Notes: a model not told the origin generated them from the sequence alone. Shown: positions 34,393 to 42,792, counted from the first letter of the stretch. The stretch: DNA of 64,000 bases from Arenibacterium halophilum (GCF_005938225.1 NZ_VCPC01000002.1:558001-622000), one strand, 5' to 3'. Program-made: numbers and translations.

Positions 34393-35376
34393 ATGACGAT
34401 CACCATCACGCTGACCTCCCCGGGCGCAGGGCTGGGTATCAACTTCAACAAGGGGCTTCGGACGCATTTCAACGGCTACGAGCCGTTTGAACTGCCGATT
34501 TTCCTGCCCGAAACCGGAGAGACGCAACAGATTCTGCATCTGGACACCCCGGCCGAGGGGCAAGAGGCTGATACGCGGCTGGTGCTGCTGGAAGGCAGCG
34601 ATTTTGTCTATACCTTCTCGAACCATTCGGTCAGCGGCACCATAGACTCGATCCGCCTGGGCACACTGGGCGCGGCCTGGGATGAACAAACCGGCGATCT
34701 GGCGGTGGACGACGCGGGCCTGGTCTCGGACATGGGCGATTACATCACCCTCAGCGGGCTGAACATCGTGAACCCAGTCGGTGTGAAGGGTGAGGTGCAC
34801 GACATCGTGCGTGGCATGATGGGCGGCAGTTATGAGGGTGGCAGCGTGGACCCGACGCCCATTTTCGACGTGATCTGGGGCGAAGGCCACGATGTAACCG
34901 GTACATCCGGCGACGACCGCTATGCCGGCTCAAAAGTTTCCGATGTGGTGCGCGGCGGCGCGGGCGATGACGTTCTGAAAGGGCGGGGCGGCGCCGATAC
35001 CATTTTTGGCGGGGCGGGCGATGACCGGATCATCGGTGGCGCAGGCCGCGACACGATGACCGGCGGCACAGGCGCGGATACGTTTGTCTTTGCGGCGGCC
35101 AAACATGCCAAGGGCGATGTCATCACCGATTTCCTGCCGCGTCAGGGCGATGTTCTGACGTTCAGGCCGATGGATGCCCGCGAAGACATTGATGGCAACC
35201 AGAGGTTCACCCTGATCTGGGACGCCGAGTTCAGCGGTCGTTCGGGCGAACTGCGGGTTTGGACGCGGGGTGGCGATACCTATGTCGCTGGCGACACCGA
35301 TGGCGATGGCCAGCTGGATTTCCGCCTCATGCTGGAAGGTCGCCCGTCGTTGGATGCGGATGATTTCATCCTGTGA
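34393..35376 (+). CDS. HasA-haemophore-like domain fused to RTX repeats (second copy)
   Basis: 327 residues, no Sec signal. Residues 1-150 resemble HasA: FVYTFSNHSVSGTIDSIRLG against its [20 protein letters not shown], and SGLNIVNPVG...EVHDIVRGMMGG against GGLNLSSLQ...VVHQVVYGLMSG. Tyr73 and His78 align with Tyr75 and His83 of HasA, with a loop three residues shorter. The N-terminal part is diverged; His25 is the only nearby candidate for a second ligand. About six or seven RTX nonapeptides follow (158-222), then a second beta region and a C-terminal DADDFIL. It differs strongly from the first copy, so this is not a recent duplication. Forty-five bases after the receptor gene. Confidence 0.78.
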   Translation: MTITITLTSPGAGLGINFNKGLRTHFNGYEPFELPIFLPETGETQQILHLDTPAEGQEADTRLVLLEGSDFVYTFSNHSVSGTIDSIRLGTLGAAWDEQTGDLAVDDAGLVSDMGDYITLSGLNIVNPVGVKGEVHDIVRGMMGGSYEGGSVDPTPIFDVIWGEGHDVTGTSGDDRYAGSKVSDVVRGGAGDDVLKGRGGADTIFGGAGDDRIIGGAGRDTMTGGTGADTFVFAAAKHAKGDVITDFLPRQGDVLTFRPMDAREDIDGNQRFTLIWDAEFSGRSGELRVWTRGGDTYVAGDTDGDGQLDFRLMLEGRPSLDADDFIL

Positions 35377-35381
35377 CGGGC

Positions 35382-35414
35382 AGGGCACTCCGGGGGGGCG
35401 CCCCGGGGTGCCCT
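35382..35414. terminator. Hairpin between convergent haem operons
   Basis: Left arm 35382-35395 (AGGGCACTCCGGGG) pairs with 35401-35414 over 14 positions with one T-G pair. No T-run follows on either strand, so it may work as a bidirectional barrier rather than a classical terminator. It overlaps the hmuV stop codon. Confidence 0.55.
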
Positions 35415-36195
35415 AAAGTGCGGAAGCGTGGGGCAGAAGGAACGTCGCGCCGCTCTCTGGTGCAATGTTGACATGCACGGGGCAGTCAAAAGCGGTGGAC
35501 AGTCGGTCATCGGTCAGCACATCGGCCACGGTGCCTTGCGCAACGGTTTGCCCATTGTGGATCAGCGCGACATGGTCCGCATAGATCGCGGTCAGGTTCA
35601 GATCATGCATTACGGCAATCACGCCGCCGCCCCGGCGGGCATAGGCGCGCGCCAGCTCCATCACCTGCAACTGGTGGCCAAGGTCAAGGCTTGATACCGG
35701 CTCATCCAGCAAGAGCCAGCGTGGCGTGTCCGCCTCGACCGGCTCCCACACCTGCGCCAGCACGCGGGCCAGTTGCGCCCGCTGTTGTTCTCCGCCCGAG
35801 AGATCCTGAAAATACCTCTGCGCATGGTGGCTTAGATCGACGGCGGCCAGCGCCTGGTCTGCGATTTGGGGCCGTGCGGCGTGGCGGCCTGCGGCCAGCC
35901 CCATGCGCACCACTTCAATCACCGTGAAGGGAAATGCCAGCGCACTGGCCTGCGGCAGCACGCCCCGCGTTGCGGCCAGGTCTCCCAGCGACAGCGCGCG
36001 TGCGTCGCACCCATTCAGCGTGATTTCGCCACGGCTGGGGATCTCTCCGATGATTGCTTTCAACAGTGTTGATTTGCCCGATCCGTTCGGCCCGACAATG
36101 GCGGTGACCTGCCCGGGTCGCGCTGTCAGCGCCGCGCCTGTCAGGATGACGCGGCGGTTGATTTCGACCAGAATGTTCGCTGCGGTATAGCTCAT
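35413..36195 (-). CDS. hmuV: Haem ABC transporter ATPase
   Basis: 260 residues. Walker A GPNGSGKST, signature LSGGEQQRAQLARVLAQ, Walker B LLLDEPVSSLD and H-loop VMHDLNLTA, the usual HmuV/BtuD pattern including PQASALAFPFTVIEVV. The start at 36195 overlaps the hmuU stop (ATGA); an upstream extension in frame is out-of-register hmuU DNA. It powers haem import across the inner membrane. Confidence 0.96.
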   Translation of the reverse strand: MSYTAANILVEINRRVILTGAALTARPGQVTAIVGPNGSGKSTLLKAIIGEIPSRGEITLNGCDARALSLGDLAATRGVLPQASALAFPFTVIEVVRMGLAAGRHAARPQIADQALAAVDLSHHAQRYFQDLSGGEQQRAQLARVLAQVWEPVEADTPRWLLLDEPVSSLDLGHQLQVMELARAYARRGGGVIAVMHDLNLTAIYADHVALIHNGQTVAQGTVADVLTDDRLSTAFDCPVHVNIAPESGATFLLPHASAL

Positions 36196-37262
36196 ATGTC
36201 CACGGCCCCTCGGTTGCGCAGGACGATCCACAGGAACACTGGTGCCCCCATCAGCGCGGTAACGATTCCGATGGGCAGCTCGGCCGGGGCGATCAGCACC
36301 CGCGCGGCACAATCCGCCAGGATCAGCAGAGCGGCCCCCAGCAAAGCGGCATTGGGCAGCAGCGCGCGATGATCCGGCCCGCTTGCCAGACGCAGCAGAT
36401 GCGGCACCACGATGCCGATAAACCCGATGGTACCTGCCACGGCCACGGCGGCCCCGGTGCCGAAGGCCACGATCAGGATCGCGCCGGTTTTCAACCGCTC
36501 GAGCGGGATTCCCATATGCATGGCCGCCGCTTCGCCAAGGGCCAGACCGTTCAGGCCTCGCGCCAGCAGCGGTGCCGCCACTATGGCAGGCAGGATCATC
36601 GCGGCCGCCGACCAGACCTTGGGCCAGGTTGCCCCGGCAAGCGAGCCAAGGTTCCAGAACGTCAGGTCGCGCAGCTGCTGATCGTCGGCGAGGTAGGTCA
36701 GCAAGCCCGTCAGCGCAAAGGCCAGCGCGCTCATAGCAATGCCGGCCAGTAGCATCGTGGCAACCGACGTGCGCCCGGCGCGGGTGGAAATGCGGTAGAG
36801 TGCGATGGTCGTGACCCAGCCGCCAAGAAACGCTGCCAGCGGCAAGAGCGCGGGGCCAAGCCAAGCGAGCAGCGCCGGGGGCAGGGCGGCGCCCAGCACG
36901 ATGGCGGATATGGCGCCAAGGCTGGCCCCGGCGCTTACGCCGACCAGACCCGGATCGGCCAGCGGATTGCGGAACAGCCCCTGCATCACCGCGCCAGACA
37001 CGGCCAGCCCGGCCCCGACAAGGATGCCGACAAACAGGCGCGGCAGGCGGATGTCGAACAGGATGATCCGCGCGCCCATGTCCAGCGCATCGCCATTGAT
37101 CCACCCCAGAAGCGCGCCGCGCACTTGCGCCCCGGCCGCGCCCGTTGTCATTGACAGGGCGCAGGCGAGCAGCAGAAGCAGCCATAGCAACCGGTGCAGC
37201 CGCCATGCGCGGTCGGCGCGGTCGCCAAGGCGCGACGGGATGTGTTGTGTTTCAGCGGTCAT
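36192..37262 (-). CDS. hmuU: Haem ABC transporter permease
   Basis: 356 residues of the FecCD/BtuC family with about ten helices. Signatures: IILFDIRLPRLFVGILVGAGLAVSG near 65-90 and GFIGIVVPHLLRL near 270. It forms a homodimer that transports haem with HmuV. Overlaps hmuT by 11 bp upstream and hmuV by 4 bp downstream. Confidence 0.96.
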   Translation of the reverse strand: MTAETQHIPSRLGDRADRAWRLHRLLWLLLLLACALSMTTGAAGAQVRGALLGWINGDALDMGARIILFDIRLPRLFVGILVGAGLAVSGAVMQGLFRNPLADPGLVGVSAGASLGAISAIVLGAALPPALLAWLGPALLPLAAFLGGWVTTIALYRISTRAGRTSVATMLLAGIAMSALAFALTGLLTYLADDQQLRDLTFWNLGSLAGATWPKVWSAAAMILPAIVAAPLLARGLNGLALGEAAAMHMGIPLERLKTGAILIVAFGTGAAVAVAGTIGFIGIVVPHLLRLASGPDHRALLPNAALLGAALLILADCAARVLIAPAELPIGIVTALMGAPVFLWIVLRNRGAVDI

Positions 37263-38091
37263 ACAAGGCTTGCGACAGCTCGCCGATGGCCTGGGCCGTG
37301 CGTGGGCCGAACCCCAGAAGATACAGCCCGTTCATGCGGATCACAGCGCCTGTTTCTGCCGCCGGGCTGCCCGACAGTGCGGGCAGGGCGAACAGCGCGG
37401 CATCGTCCAGCGCGTGGCCGCGTGCGCGGTCCATCATCAGGATCACCTCGGGCGCGGCTTGGATCACGGCTTCGTCCGACATCAGCTTATACCCCGAAAA
37501 CCCCTGCGCCGCATTCTGGCCACCGGCAAGCGCGATCATCGCATCGGCGCCGGTGTCCTGCCCGGCGGCCATGATCTTGCCGTCCTGAAGGGTCAGGATG
37601 AACAAGACCTTGCTTTGGTCCTCGGGCGCCATGTCACGGGCAAGGGCCTGTGCCTGCGCCATGTCGGCGCTGATCTGCATTGCCAGCGCGGCAGCGACAT
37701 CCTGCTGGTTCAGCGCGGCACCGACGGCCGTGATCTTGGCCGCGATCCCTTCGGCGGAAAACGCCTCTTGCAGCGTGACAACGGGCACACCGGCGGCGCG
37801 CAGCACCTCCATCGTGGCGGGGGGGCCGGCATCGGCCTCGGCGATCACCAGATCGGGCGCCTGCGCCAGAACCCCTTCGGGCGAGAGCGCGCGCAGATAG
37901 CCGACATCGGGCAGGGCCGTCACCTCGGGCGGAAAGACCGAGGTCGTGTCGCGCGCGATCAGCCGGTCCTGCTGACCCAGAGCATAGACAATTTCCGTCA
38001 CCGAGCCTCCGGCCGCGATCACGCGGTCCTGTGCAGCAGCCGTCATTGCCAGAGACAGCGCAAGAGCCGCGCCCGCAAATCGGGCTATCAT
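37252..38091 (-). CDS. hmuT: Periplasmic haem-binding protein
   Basis: 279 residues with a signal peptide (MIARFAGAALALSLAMTAAAQ). A PhuT/ShuT-type clamshell: RVIAAGGSVTEIVYALGQQDRLIARDTTS and LPDVGYLRALSPEGVLAQAPDLVIAE. The tyrosine in VGYLR matches the axial haem ligand position of this family. Its start overlaps the hmuS stop (ATGA). Confidence 0.94.
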   Translation of the reverse strand: MIARFAGAALALSLAMTAAAQDRVIAAGGSVTEIVYALGQQDRLIARDTTSVFPPEVTALPDVGYLRALSPEGVLAQAPDLVIAEADAGPPATMEVLRAAGVPVVTLQEAFSAEGIAAKITAVGAALNQQDVAAALAMQISADMAQAQALARDMAPEDQSKVLFILTLQDGKIMAAGQDTGADAMIALAGGQNAAQGFSGYKLMSDEAVIQAAPEVILMMDRARGHALDDAALFALPALSGSPAAETGAVIRMNGLYLLGFGPRTAQAIGELSQALYDR

Positions 38092-39134
38092 GCGTCGGCC
38101 CCGGGCAGGGTGGCAACGATTTCGGCCCATGCGGCGCGATGGTCGTTGGCCTCTTTCGCGACGGGGAAGACCTGGAAGATCAAGTTGCCTTGCGCGTCAA
38201 ACGCCTCGAACGACAGCGCATTGCCCCGCTTCGTGGGCTTTTCGACGGCCCAGACTTCGGCCACGTGATCCTGTCGCAGGTGCAGATTGAACCCGGGGTC
38301 CAGCACGTTTTCCCATGGACCCATCGCCTTCAGCGTCTTGAACGGCCCCGAGTGGATTTCGATGCAGCCCGCGTTGCCGACGAAGGTCATGACATGGGCG
38401 CCGCTGGCCTGAACCGCCTGCATCATTGCGGGAATGGCGGCAGGCGACAGCGGACGCACGAATTCATCGCCTGCGATGCGATAGGCGCCAAGGCGGTTCA
38501 TCTTGAGCTTGGCGCAGAGCCGCAGGAATTGATGCGTGTCGGTCAGGCGGCGCCACTCTGACAGCAGGATATCGCGCTTCTCGGGAGCAGATTTGGCGCC
38601 TTCCGGCGCGGCGCGGTCGTCCACGGCGATGACATCGGCCTGTTCCGGCAGCGCCAGCTCGGTGACCAGGCGGTCCCACCCGTCCAAGTCCGAAGCCGGG
38701 CGCAGATAGACCTTGTGGATTGCGTCTCCTGCAGCATCGAAAACCTGAATGCTGCGACGCGGGCCGGTGTCGGTGTCTTCGACGAAGGCAAAGCCATGCA
38801 CCCAGTGGCGCGGGAACATGCGCATGTCGAGCCCGGGTTCCAGAGTCATGGCGGCGTGCTCTCCGGCGTGGAAATTCTCATACCGCCCGTCGATCTCGAT
38901 CACACAGCTTTCGTTTCGGGTCAGTGCCATGCAGGTGCCAAGCTGCCCAAGCGCGGGAAACAGGCGATCGGGGTGGGCGGCGATGGCGGTCGCGCCGTGG
39001 CCGATGCGGGCGGCGATCAGTTGTGCCTCGCGCAGGCCCAACTGATGCGCGATATCGCGGGCGCGGCCCTGTTGCGCGGCCCATTGCGCGCGGATTTCGG
39101 CTGCGGTGCGTGCGGGTGCAAGCGTGTCGGTCAT
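38088..39134 (-). CDS. hmuS: Cytoplasmic haem-handling protein (HemS/HmuS)
   Basis: 348 residues built of two homologous halves, as in HemS. Examples: the GTCMALTRNESCVIEIDGRYENFH segment in the first half and VMTFVGNAGCIEIHSGPFKTL in the second. The C-terminal half keeps NLHLRQDHVAEVWAVEKPT with the haem-ligand histidine region. Family members bind haem in the cytoplasm and pass it to, or act as, a haem-degrading enzyme. First gene of hmuSTUV; the start 39134 has ggggcc upstream and a weak Shine-Dalgarno. Confidence 0.94.
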   Translation of the reverse strand: MTDTLAPARTAAEIRAQWAAQQGRARDIAHQLGLREAQLIAARIGHGATAIAAHPDRLFPALGQLGTCMALTRNESCVIEIDGRYENFHAGEHAAMTLEPGLDMRMFPRHWVHGFAFVEDTDTGPRRSIQVFDAAGDAIHKVYLRPASDLDGWDRLVTELALPEQADVIAVDDRAAPEGAKSAPEKRDILLSEWRRLTDTHQFLRLCAKLKMNRLGAYRIAGDEFVRPLSPAAIPAMMQAVQASGAHVMTFVGNAGCIEIHSGPFKTLKAMGPWENVLDPGFNLHLRQDHVAEVWAVEKPTKRGNALSFEAFDAQGNLIFQVFPVAKEANDHRAAWAEIVATLPGADA

Positions 39135-39172
39135 GAAAGGCCCCTGCCTTGAAAATGGCTCGGGCCGGGCCC

Positions 39173-39191
39173 GAATTTGATTCCTGAGTAA
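39173..39191 (-). promoter_or_regulatory. Candidate iron-responsive element upstream of hmuS
   Basis: The minus strand reads TTACTCAGGAATCAAATTC, about 40 bases before the hmuS start. TNACTCAGGNNTNA is shared with 31170-31184 upstream of the first haemophore gene. A common iron regulator is suggested, but two sites are few. Confidence 0.35.
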
Positions 39192-39281
39192 AATGCTATG
39201 GAATCTTTTGCAAGGGTGAAGGCACGAGGCTTTCAGGGGGATTGATTGCAACAGGACGGTGTGACGCGGGCACGGGAAAAG

Positions 39282-39339
39282 GAGGGGGCGCTGCCCCCGT
39301 CCCTACGGGACTCCCCCGGGATATTTGGCCCCAAAGAAG
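39282..39339. repeat. GC-rich intergenic repeat, copy 3
   Basis: GGGGGCGCTGCCCCC hairpin, TCCCTACGGGA hairpin, then CTCCCCCGGGATATTT and AAAGAAG, like the copies at 9454 and 13027. Lies between the cobalt-cluster protein and hmuS, both on the minus strand, and could separate their transcripts. Confidence 0.7.
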
Positions 39340-39348
39340 CGGTCAGGG

Positions 39349-39846
39349 TCAGTTTGTCAGCGAGAGCGTTTGTTCGATCAATTGCCCGTCGACCGAGAGC
39401 GGGCGGTGATCGTTGGCGTTGAGCGTGGCTTTGACCGTCACCTCGCCTTTGGGCAGGGTGGCAATATGCATCCAGGGCCCGTAGAGGCGGCCGATCTTGG
39501 TACCGTTGACGTAAACATGCGCGTGGCCCTGGCCCGGCTGATGCGCACCTCCGGCGTTTTCTGGCGCGAACGCGAAATTCGTGGTGGCAAGGTGCAGGTT
39601 CCAGCCGCTCACCGGGTCTGGCTGTACGTCAAGTTGTAAGGCAGGGGCCGGTTGGCTGCCATTAAGGACCAAGGGCATGTCGTGGTCATGAGCCATGCCG
39701 TCGCCCGATGCCGCATGTGCGCCGCGCTGTGCCGGGTCGGCGTGATCGTGGCCGTCGAGCGTGACACCCGAGGAGGCGGCGATGGTAAAGCCGATGCCGC
39801 CGCCGAAAACCAGCCCGATGAGGAAGAGGGGAAGGGAACGATCCAT
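39349..39846 (-). CDS. Histidine-rich membrane-anchored protein of the cobalt-uptake cluster
   Basis: 165 residues: one N-terminal membrane segment (LPLFLIGLVFGGGIGFTIAAS), then a His/Asp-rich linker (GHDHADP, MAHDHDM) able to bind divalent metals, then a beta-rich domain with GHAHVYVNGTKIGRLYGPWMHI. The last domain resembles small periplasmic domains found with copper or cobalt proteins; no exact family is claimed. Third gene after cbtB and cbtA under the cobalamin riboswitch, so probably part of cobalt handling. Confidence 0.65.
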   Translation of the reverse strand: MDRSLPLFLIGLVFGGGIGFTIAASSGVTLDGHDHADPAQRGAHAASGDGMAHDHDMPLVLNGSQPAPALQLDVQPDPVSGWNLHLATTNFAFAPENAGGAHQPGQGHAHVYVNGTKIGRLYGPWMHIATLPKGEVTVKATLNANDHRPLSVDGQLIEQTLSLTN

Positions 39847-39898
39847 CCTGTTTCCGATCTGGTTGCCCCGCCCCGCGATGGGGGCAGGGACAGGAAAG

Positions 39899-40585
39899 TC
39901 AGGCCAGGCGCGCGTCGTCGCGGGCCCAGATATAACCCGCCAAACCGCCAAGGATGACCCAGGCCGCGAGGCCGACGCCAAGGGCGCGGGCGGCGAAGAG
40001 GGCGCCGATTTCGGTCGGGACCGGGCCGGTGAACACATCGGGTTCCGGCGCGCCGATCACATGCGGCGCCAGTAGCAGCACGACGGCCACGCCCCAGGCC
40101 ACCCAGCTGTGCCCAAAGCCAATCAGCCACATGGCGATACCGGCTGCGGCCACGGTGGCAAACCACCAGATCTGGCGCGCATAGACATCGGCGGCGGCGA
40201 CGCCCGGCACTTCGGGGGCCAGTGTGAACCCCGGGGCCAGATGCACGGCGACGAAGGCGGCAAGACCCCAGATCAGCCCGATACGGCCGTCGATCCGTGC
40301 GCCGCGCGTTTGAGCAAGCGCCATCAGCGCCACCAGTACCATCGCGTAGCCCGCGTAGACCAACATTGTGAAGACGATACTCAGCCCGTCACGCAATGCA
40401 TCGAACCCGGGCAAGTCGGGATGCGCCGAGACAGTTGACTCGGCTCCGAAATGCACAAGCTCGCCGCCCTCGTAAAGTTCGGCATGTAGCAGAACGGGCT
40501 GTACGAACACCAACTGCAGCAGGGCGGCAAACAACCCCGCTGCAGCACCAGCGAGCAACGCGCTGGTCAGCAGTCGTGAAAACAT
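39899..40585 (-). CDS. cbtA: Cobalt transporter subunit CbtA
   Basis: 228 residues with about six helices. N-terminus MFSRLLTSALLAGAAAGLFAALLQ and histidines facing the outer side (HAELYEGGELVH; VHLAPGFTLAPEVPG) match the CbtA family, predicted by comparative genomics to import cobalt for B12. The start at 40585 fits the family; the longer ORF to 40681 overlaps cbtB. Four bases after cbtB. Confidence 0.92.
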   Translation of the reverse strand: MFSRLLTSALLAGAAAGLFAALLQLVFVQPVLLHAELYEGGELVHFGAESTVSAHPDLPGFDALRDGLSIVFTMLVYAGYAMVLVALMALAQTRGARIDGRIGLIWGLAAFVAVHLAPGFTLAPEVPGVAAADVYARQIWWFATVAAAGIAMWLIGFGHSWVAWGVAVVLLLAPHVIGAPEPDVFTGPVPTEIGALFAARALGVGLAAWVILGGLAGYIWARDDARLA

Positions 40586-40589
40586 CGGA

Positions 40590-40778
40590 TCAGTGGCAGG
40601 GGAAGCCGGTCGCGTGACGCACGTCATGTGCCGCGTCGTGCAGCGTTCCGGCCTGCACATGGCCGGTGACGAAAACGACACCGAGGCCGATCAGAGCGAC
40701 GGTGATCATCGCGGTGATGCCAGAGGCGCGGCCGGTTGCGCGGGTTGCCTGGCCAAGTTGGGCGGTCTGTGTCGTCAT
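40590..40778 (-). CDS. cbtB: Cobalt transporter subunit CbtB
   Basis: 62 residues: a single transmembrane helix (ITAMITVALIGLGVVFVTG) followed by a His-rich tail (LHDAAHDVRHATGFPCH), the hallmark of CbtB. The tail is the probable cobalt-capture site. First gene under the riboswitch. Confidence 0.93.
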   Translation of the reverse strand: MTTQTAQLGQATRATGRASGITAMITVALIGLGVVFVTGHVQAGTLHDAAHDVRHATGFPCH

Positions 40779-40826
40779 GTCAGTCTCCTTGCCTTCACAC
40801 CCGAAGGCACTGTGGTTTCACCAATG

Positions 40827-41012
40827 TCCGGCAGGTCTCCTGGCTCGCGGGTCGGTGCCCTGACTGGCCTTCCCGGATTGCTCCAGTGGCATTGTCAGCC
40901 GGGCTCGCCGCTTACAGTTGCGGGGACAGCCGCGGGATCGGCACCCAAACGATACCTCACCGCGTTCCCTCTTGCCTCCGTCCCGTTTCGGGGATGGAAC
41001 CGAACACGTCCA
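40827..41012 (-). promoter_or_regulatory. Cobalamin (B12) riboswitch
   Basis: Read on the minus strand, this leader contains the conserved pieces in order: GAGGCAAGAGGGAA, GGGTGCCGATCCC, the B12 box region GCTGTCCCCGCAACTGTAAG, GCCACTG, GGGAAGG and the closing GAGCCAGGAGACCTGCC. All are hallmarks of the adenosylcobalamin riboswitch. It ends about 50 bases before the cbtB start and should shut off cbtBA when cobalamin is plentiful. Confidence 0.95.
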
Positions 41013-41247
41013 AGTGATGCCGCAAGAGGGAAGCCGCGTCAATCTGTTGCGTGCGAAATCAGAAAGGAACTGCAAAAAGGATATGGCGGGTCTGGAATTG
41101 CGCCGAACGCGGACTTAAACTGACTGCAAATACATTGCATTTTCAGGTATCCGTTTTGTCACTATGTTTCGCATTGAATTGTGCGTTCGATGACCGGCAC
41201 CGGGCCGGGGTCGGCATGTTTCAGGGTAACGCGCGTCGGAGCGCGCC

Positions 41248-42792
41248 ATGACGCGCCCAACCTCCACGCAAGAAGAGATTACCGACGTTCTGGAACGGGC
41301 CCATCGCGACTCAGATCATGCCACCGTCCTTGATGTGATTGCCCGGCGGGGCGAGGAGTTGCGGCCCGCAATTCGGACGTTTCACGCGGCGCGTGCGCTC
41401 TTGAAGGCGGGCCAGTCCCAACATGCGCTTGCGGCGCTTGACGAGATGCCCGGCACGTCACATCAGCGATGGCACCGCAAACTCCGGCTTCGTGCGCTGG
41501 TTGCCTTGGGTCGCTGGAACGCGGCGCGCGATCTTGTCGAGTCAGGACGGTTTTCGGCGACGTTTCTAAGGGCCATCAGCCCTCAGGCCAGCAGCGCGGC
41601 GCTGGCAGCCGGGGCGTTGCACGAGGCCGAGGCCTGGGGCTTGCGTTATCGCTGCGCCCTGTCGGGTCGGGATGCGCATTTCGTGGACGATCTGATTGCG
41701 CTGATCCTGTTGGAGGATTTCGCCGCGTTGAAGGCGCGGTTGGCGTTATGCGGACCAGGCGCCGGAGAGGCATTGGGCGAAGCGATACAGGGGGCGGCAC
41801 AGAGGCTGGAAGATGATGGCATTTCTCCCGATTCGCTGGGTCGCAGGCTGTCTCGGATATTTGCGCTGGCGCCTGATCTGAAGTCGATGTGGGCCCTGTT
41901 CGATGGGATGAATCACGGCCGGATGCCAGCCTCTGCAACTCTCGGCGCGATGGTGTGGCGCCGTATGGGCACGCTGTTGCCCCCGGTGCCGATCCGCTAT
42001 GACGATGCGCCGGTTGCGCATTGCGCCTTTGTATCGCCGCTGCCCGAGATCGACCGCGTGGCGGACTGGATTGGCGTTGTGCCAGAAGCGCGCGCTGACT
42101 GGCACAGACGCCACGCCGCGGCGCAGGCCCGGGTTTCAGAGCTATCGGCTGCAATTCTGGGCAGTTCTGCGCATCGCGCCGATTTGGCCCGCCGGCTGCC
42201 GCCAGTAGACTGGAGCGAGCTGCGCGCGGCATTGGCACAGGGCACCCCGGTGATTTTGACAGCTTGCCATGCCAGTATCGCAACCGTTCTTCCGCTGGAG
42301 CTTTGTCGAAGCGGGATCGACGTGCGCGTGGTCTCTCCGCCGCGGTTTTTCGCCAACGTGCCAGAGTACGTGGCCCTGCATTACGCCGATCTGGACGGAC
42401 GCCATGCGCTGCGCACGGCGCGGCGCATGATCGATCTCTTGCGTGCTGGTCGCTGCATATTCGTCATGGCAGATGGCCAGATCGGGGCGCGGGCGTATGA
42501 CGATCCCGAACTGGGCGTTCGGGCGCGCCTGCCGTCGGGCCTTTGGCCATTGGCGCGCCGCTATGGCGCGCGGGTGTTTTTCATGCAGTCCGGGTGGAGT
42601 GAGGGCCGACTGCAAACCCGGCTGAACGAGATGGCGATGCCAGATCAAGACCTGGACGATGCCGCGCTGAACGCGCTTTGGCATCGAGAGGTACTTTGCA
42701 GGCTCCACGCGGGATGGCGCGAAGATTTACGGAATATTCATCGGAACCGGGTTGTCTTGCAGGTGACGCGGCCTGGCGTGACTGCGATTTGA
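41248..42792 (+). CDS. Unrecognised protein: helical-repeat N-terminus and acyltransferase-like C-terminus
   Basis: 514 residues, no signal peptide. The first 200 residues are alpha-helical with TPR-like spacing (RTFHAARALLKAGQSQHALAAL; LRALVALGRWNAARDLVESG). From about 330 the order of motifs resembles late acyltransferases of lipid A synthesis: GTPVILTACHAS (position of the catalytic His), RTARRMIDLLRAGRCIFVMADG (the D/G of block two) and GLWPLARRYGARVFFM. The usual HxxxxD/E box is not clear (HASIATV). Could be a surface-polysaccharide or lipid acyltransferase; low certainty. Starts after a 235-bp spacer from the riboswitch region on the other strand. Confidence 0.55.
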   Translation: MTRPTSTQEEITDVLERAHRDSDHATVLDVIARRGEELRPAIRTFHAARALLKAGQSQHALAALDEMPGTSHQRWHRKLRLRALVALGRWNAARDLVESGRFSATFLRAISPQASSAALAAGALHEAEAWGLRYRCALSGRDAHFVDDLIALILLEDFAALKARLALCGPGAGEALGEAIQGAAQRLEDDGISPDSLGRRLSRIFALAPDLKSMWALFDGMNHGRMPASATLGAMVWRRMGTLLPPVPIRYDDAPVAHCAFVSPLPEIDRVADWIGVVPEARADWHRRHAAAQARVSELSAAILGSSAHRADLARRLPPVDWSELRAALAQGTPVILTACHASIATVLPLELCRSGIDVRVVSPPRFFANVPEYVALHYADLDGRHALRTARRMIDLLRAGRCIFVMADGQIGARAYDDPELGVRARLPSGLWPLARRYGARVFFMQSGWSEGRLQTRLNEMAMPDQDLDDAALNALWHREVLCRLHAGWREDLRNIHRNRVVLQVTRPGVTAI

